Below, in pieces: positions 61,918 through 64,000 of a stretch of DNA of 64,000 bases (its first letter is position 1; each line of letters starts with the position of its first letter). Origin of the DNA: Paenibacillus sp. BIC5C1 (lineage in GTDB: Bacteria; Bacillota; Bacilli; Paenibacillales; Paenibacillaceae); the NCBI RefSeq assembly GCF_032399705.1, contig NZ_CP135922.1, positions 3,782,001-3,846,000 of the forward strand, given 5' to 3'. A program made the translations under genes and the position numbers. The notes beneath the pieces are model-generated. The model saw only the letters and a program-made list of their open reading frames with translations, had not been told where the DNA came from and made no database searches.

Positions 61918-61974
61918 CTCTTTATAAACTAACTTTATAAAGTCAGTATGCAGGAAACCTTAATGCTCTGTCAA
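61918..61974 (-). promoter_or_regulatory. Promoter with TTTATAAA boxes for the small membrane protein gene
   Basis: TTGACA (61969-61974) and CATACT (61945-61950) are 18 bp apart on the minus strand. ACTTTATAAAGT (61932-61943) is a perfect 12-bp palindrome at the start site, and a second TTTATAAA follows at 61921-61928. Confidence 0.6.
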
Positions 61975-62019
61975 AGGGTATTTAAGGAATCTTTTATAGC
62001 TTAAGCCATATGTAAAACA

Positions 62020-62063
62020 AAACCTCTAAATTATTGAAGAAGTCTTCAATGATTTAGAGGTTT
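62020..62063 (-). terminator. Terminator of the SDR gene
   Basis: AAACCTCTAAAT-ATTGAAGA pairs with TCTTCAAT-ATTTAGAGGTTT (one mismatch). On the minus strand TTGTTTT follows. It lies about 55 bp past the SDR stop. Confidence 0.8.
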
Positions 62064-62116
62064 ATTTCGATTTGATCATCTGTTTTCAGATAAAATCATC
62101 CTGTATCTCAACTAAA

Positions 62117-62860
62117 TTAATGTGCGGTATAACCGCCATCAACAAGCAAGGTCGTACCATTCACGAAACTAGCATCATCGCTGGCTAAGAACAACACAGC
62201 TTTTGCTACTTCTTCTGGTCGTCCAAGTCTGCCCTGTGGATGAAGTGAAGTTAGATATTCTTTGCTTTTTGCATCTACATTCTTCAACAGAGGCGTTTCA
62301 ATATATCCAGGACATACTGCGTTGACACGAATCCCCTTGCTTGCATAAGCGGTACATAAATTCTGAGTTAATAGCTTAACGCCTCCTTTTGCTGAGGCAT
62401 AAGCTGTTGTTTTAGGCAACGCAACGAAGCTGTGGATCGAGCCTGCATTAACAATAACGCCCCCATTTCCTTGCTTAAGGAACTGCTCAATCGCATATTT
62501 ATCGGAAAGAAATACACCTGACAAGTTAATATCGATCGTTCTTTTCCATTTATCATATGAAAGTACATCAGCGATTTCGTCATCGGCAACCCCTGCATTT
62601 GCATACATAATATCCAACTTACCGTATTTCTCAACGGTTTCATTAATCATGTTCTTAATATCGTCTTCTTTAGTCACATCTGTTTTGACAAATAACGTAT
62701 CATGACCTTCCCCATTGAGTTCGGCAGCTAGCTCTTTACCATGTTCAGAGAAGTCAGCGATGACCACTTTTGCTCCTTCTTTTGCGAAAAGGCGAACGGT
62801 CGCTTCACCAATTCCACTGGCACCACCTGTAACAATAGCTACTTTTTCATTTAATTTCAT
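62117..62860 (-). CDS. Classical SDR-family oxidoreductase
   Basis: This protein has 247 residues. NAD(P) motif is VTGGASGIGEATVR, NAG motif is MYANAGVADDE, catalytic Ser is in NAGSIHSF and Tyr-x-x-x-Lys in TAYASAKGGVKLL, followed by VCPGYIETPL and the C-terminal FVNGTTLLVDGGY. It reduces a carbonyl or oxidises an alcohol; the substrate is unknown. I chose the ATG at 62860 behind GGAGCGG. An in-frame ATG at 62878 is possible. It is divergent from the LuxR-type regulator. Confidence 0.92.
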   Translation of the reverse strand: MKLNEKVAIVTGGASGIGEATVRLFAKEGAKVVIADFSEHGKELAAELNGEGHDTLFVKTDVTKEDDIKNMINETVEKYGKLDIMYANAGVADDEIADVLSYDKWKRTIDINLSGVFLSDKYAIEQFLKQGNGGVIVNAGSIHSFVALPKTTAYASAKGGVKLLTQNLCTAYASKGIRVNAVCPGYIETPLLKNVDAKSKEYLTSLHPQGRLGRPEEVAKAVLFLASDDASFVNGTTLLVDGGYTAH

Positions 62861-63019
62861 AAGATTCAACCGCTCCATTTCTTCATAGTAAGATTCATGA
62901 ACTTGTACTCCTCAATCTTACTCCTTTAATTTTGAAATACTATCCTATAAAGTTCTGTGTAATAATGGATTGTATACCCCCCATTTGTAGGGTATTTCAT
63001 TTAAAGGGGACGGCTTATT

Positions 63020-64000
63020 ATGACACAAAATTTTCATCCATATACTGAAATGACTTTTCAGGAATTTGTATTATTTTTCAAAACGCATAACAAACAGCTC
63101 GAAGAAAACACAAACATTTACCTGATCGCGGAAGCTAATATTTCTGAAACACATCGGATCGAAACGGAAGTACTGATGAGATCCTTTTTTCGGATGTTTA
63201 CATATTCAGACTTGGATCATATGGATAATCATTATTCTTCCTATTTGGATACCTGGGTTCAATCCCAGCTAACCATTTTAAATATGGCAAGCTTACAATG
63301 GCTTCAAATTATATTGGAAAAAGCTTTACTGACACTATTAATACAACTGAAACATCAGCGGATGATGGACCCGCTCATGTTCCTGTTATCTGTCTTTTCG
63401 TATCTGATGCACAGCTTTCATAAGTGGGCTGATACGGAGTCTGTTAACCATGAAACGGGGGAAAACGAGGAATTAAAAAAACTGCGTTTGCTGGACCAAT
63501 TAAACCAACTCCTAGTCAGTTCTTCCGGAGCTTCAGATCTAGCCTTTATCCTGAAAAAATGTGAGAAGTATTTCAATTATAAACGCTGTGTCTTCTATGC
63601 ATATGTACCTTGGTCCAACCAGTTCTATGGGGTCATCGGCGAAGAACTTCCGAAAATTCAGAGTATGAAAGGGCAATTGACCGAGCAAAATCTAATCTTC
63701 AACTCTAAAAGACCGATCTATTTAAAAAATCCAAAACCTTATCTAAGGGACGAGCATATCCAGTTATTTCAGTTGTCTTCGATTATATTTATACCGATTT
63801 CCCACGAGCATCAATTATATGGATGGGTCACTTTTGACCAGATGGGAGATTCATTTGATTGCACGAAGGCTGAGCTTGATTTACTTGAACAAGTGGGAAA
63901 GAGGATTGGTTTGTTTTTATCTAGAAAAGAGAAGGAAAACACCGCCAAAACGATGGCCATCGCTTTAACAGAACGAGAGTCTACCGTTCTCGAACTTTTG
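63020..64000 (+). CDS. GAF-domain LuxR-type transcriptional regulator, C-terminus cut by window edge
   Basis: Direct translation from the ATG at 63020 (AAAGGGGA upstream) stays open to the window end, 327 codons. Residues ~1-150 are helical. Residues ~165-300 form a GAF-like domain (LAFILKKCEKYFNYKRCVFY, FIPISHEHQLYGWVTFDQMG). Residues ~315-327 (LTERESTVLELL) begin a LuxR/GerE helix-turn-helix. It probably senses a small ligand and controls the divergent SDR gene or others. The HTH is incomplete only because of the window edge. Confidence 0.85.
   Translation, partial: MTQNFHPYTEMTFQEFVLFFKTHNKQLEENTNIYLIAEANISETHRIETEVLMRSFFRMFTYSDLDHMDNHYSSYLDTWVQSQLTILNMASLQWLQIILEKALLTLLIQLKHQRMMDPLMFLLSVFSYLMHSFHKWADTESVNHETGENEELKKLRLLDQLNQLLVSSSGASDLAFILKKCEKYFNYKRCVFYAYVPWSNQFYGVIGEELPKIQSMKGQLTEQNLIFNSKRPIYLKNPKPYLRDEHIQLFQLSSIIFIPISHEHQLYGWVTFDQMGDSFDCTKAELDLLEQVGKRIGLFLSRKEKENTAKTMAIALTERESTVLELL

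Noticed and set aside
1..64000. CRISPR arrays, tRNA or rRNA genes
   Set aside because: No regularly spaced direct repeats, cloverleaf sequences or rRNA-like blocks were seen on either strand.

Overview
The window reads as a chromosomal segment of a Paenibacillus-like low-to-mid GC Firmicute. The basis is the gene content: LplB/LplC-type sugar ABC permeases with lipoprotein binding proteins, YesM/YesN-type sensor kinases with AraC-type response regulators, a copper-amine-oxidase-N surface protein, an accessory SecA, and AGGAGG-type ribosome binding sites. No tRNA, rRNA or CRISPR array was seen. This is accessory, carbohydrate-oriented DNA.

Layout. 1-3.3 kb: a truncated AraC regulator, an IS150-type IS3 element (817-2117, 3-bp duplication CTA) sitting in the loop of a transcription terminator, and a secreted GH16 lichenase. 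3.4-5.7 kb: a GNAT acetyltransferase, a decayed stretch and a small methyltransferase. 5.9-22.5 kb: a polysaccharide-use locus, all on the minus strand. From upstream to downstream it holds two permeases, a binding lipoprotein, a sensor kinase, an AraC response regulator, an FAD oxidoreductase with a discoidin-like tail, an SGNH hydrolase, an SRPBCC protein and a 1,688-residue secreted protein with four golvesin/Xly-like modules around a core I cannot assign. The first permease gene and the giant protein gene share a 64-65 bp promoter motif, which ties the two ends of the locus into one regulon.

22.7-31.7 kb: a MarR regulator with a lipase-like hydrolase, a MerR regulator divergent from an NAD(P)-binding reductase, a methyltransferase, SecA2, and a large exported protein that may be a SecA2 client. 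31.9-33.0 kb: an IS30-family element next to a terminator. 33.2-37.9 kb: a tightly overlapping operon for deacetylation and breakdown of an amino-sugar acid (metallohydrolase, DgaE, DgaF, PfkB kinase, GntR), with no PTS genes. 38.1-46.8 kb: a mannoside locus with a membrane AraC regulator, GH130, an ABC importer and GH125. 47-54.6 kb: a third ABC importer with its own two-component system and two related binding proteins.

54.9-64 kb: housekeeping and stress genes. These are an isochorismatase-like hydrolase, a CPBP protease with a MerR regulator, a purine permease with an attenuator-like leader, GNAT, VOC, deoxyribosyltransferase-like and HAD proteins, two unlisted small membrane proteins, an SDR, and a GAF/LuxR regulator cut by the window end.

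Working model (inference): each importer locus pairs outside or inside glycosidases with an LplABC-like importer and an AraC-type activator. The 5.9-22.5 kb locus is the best candidate for an undescribed polysaccharide degradation system.
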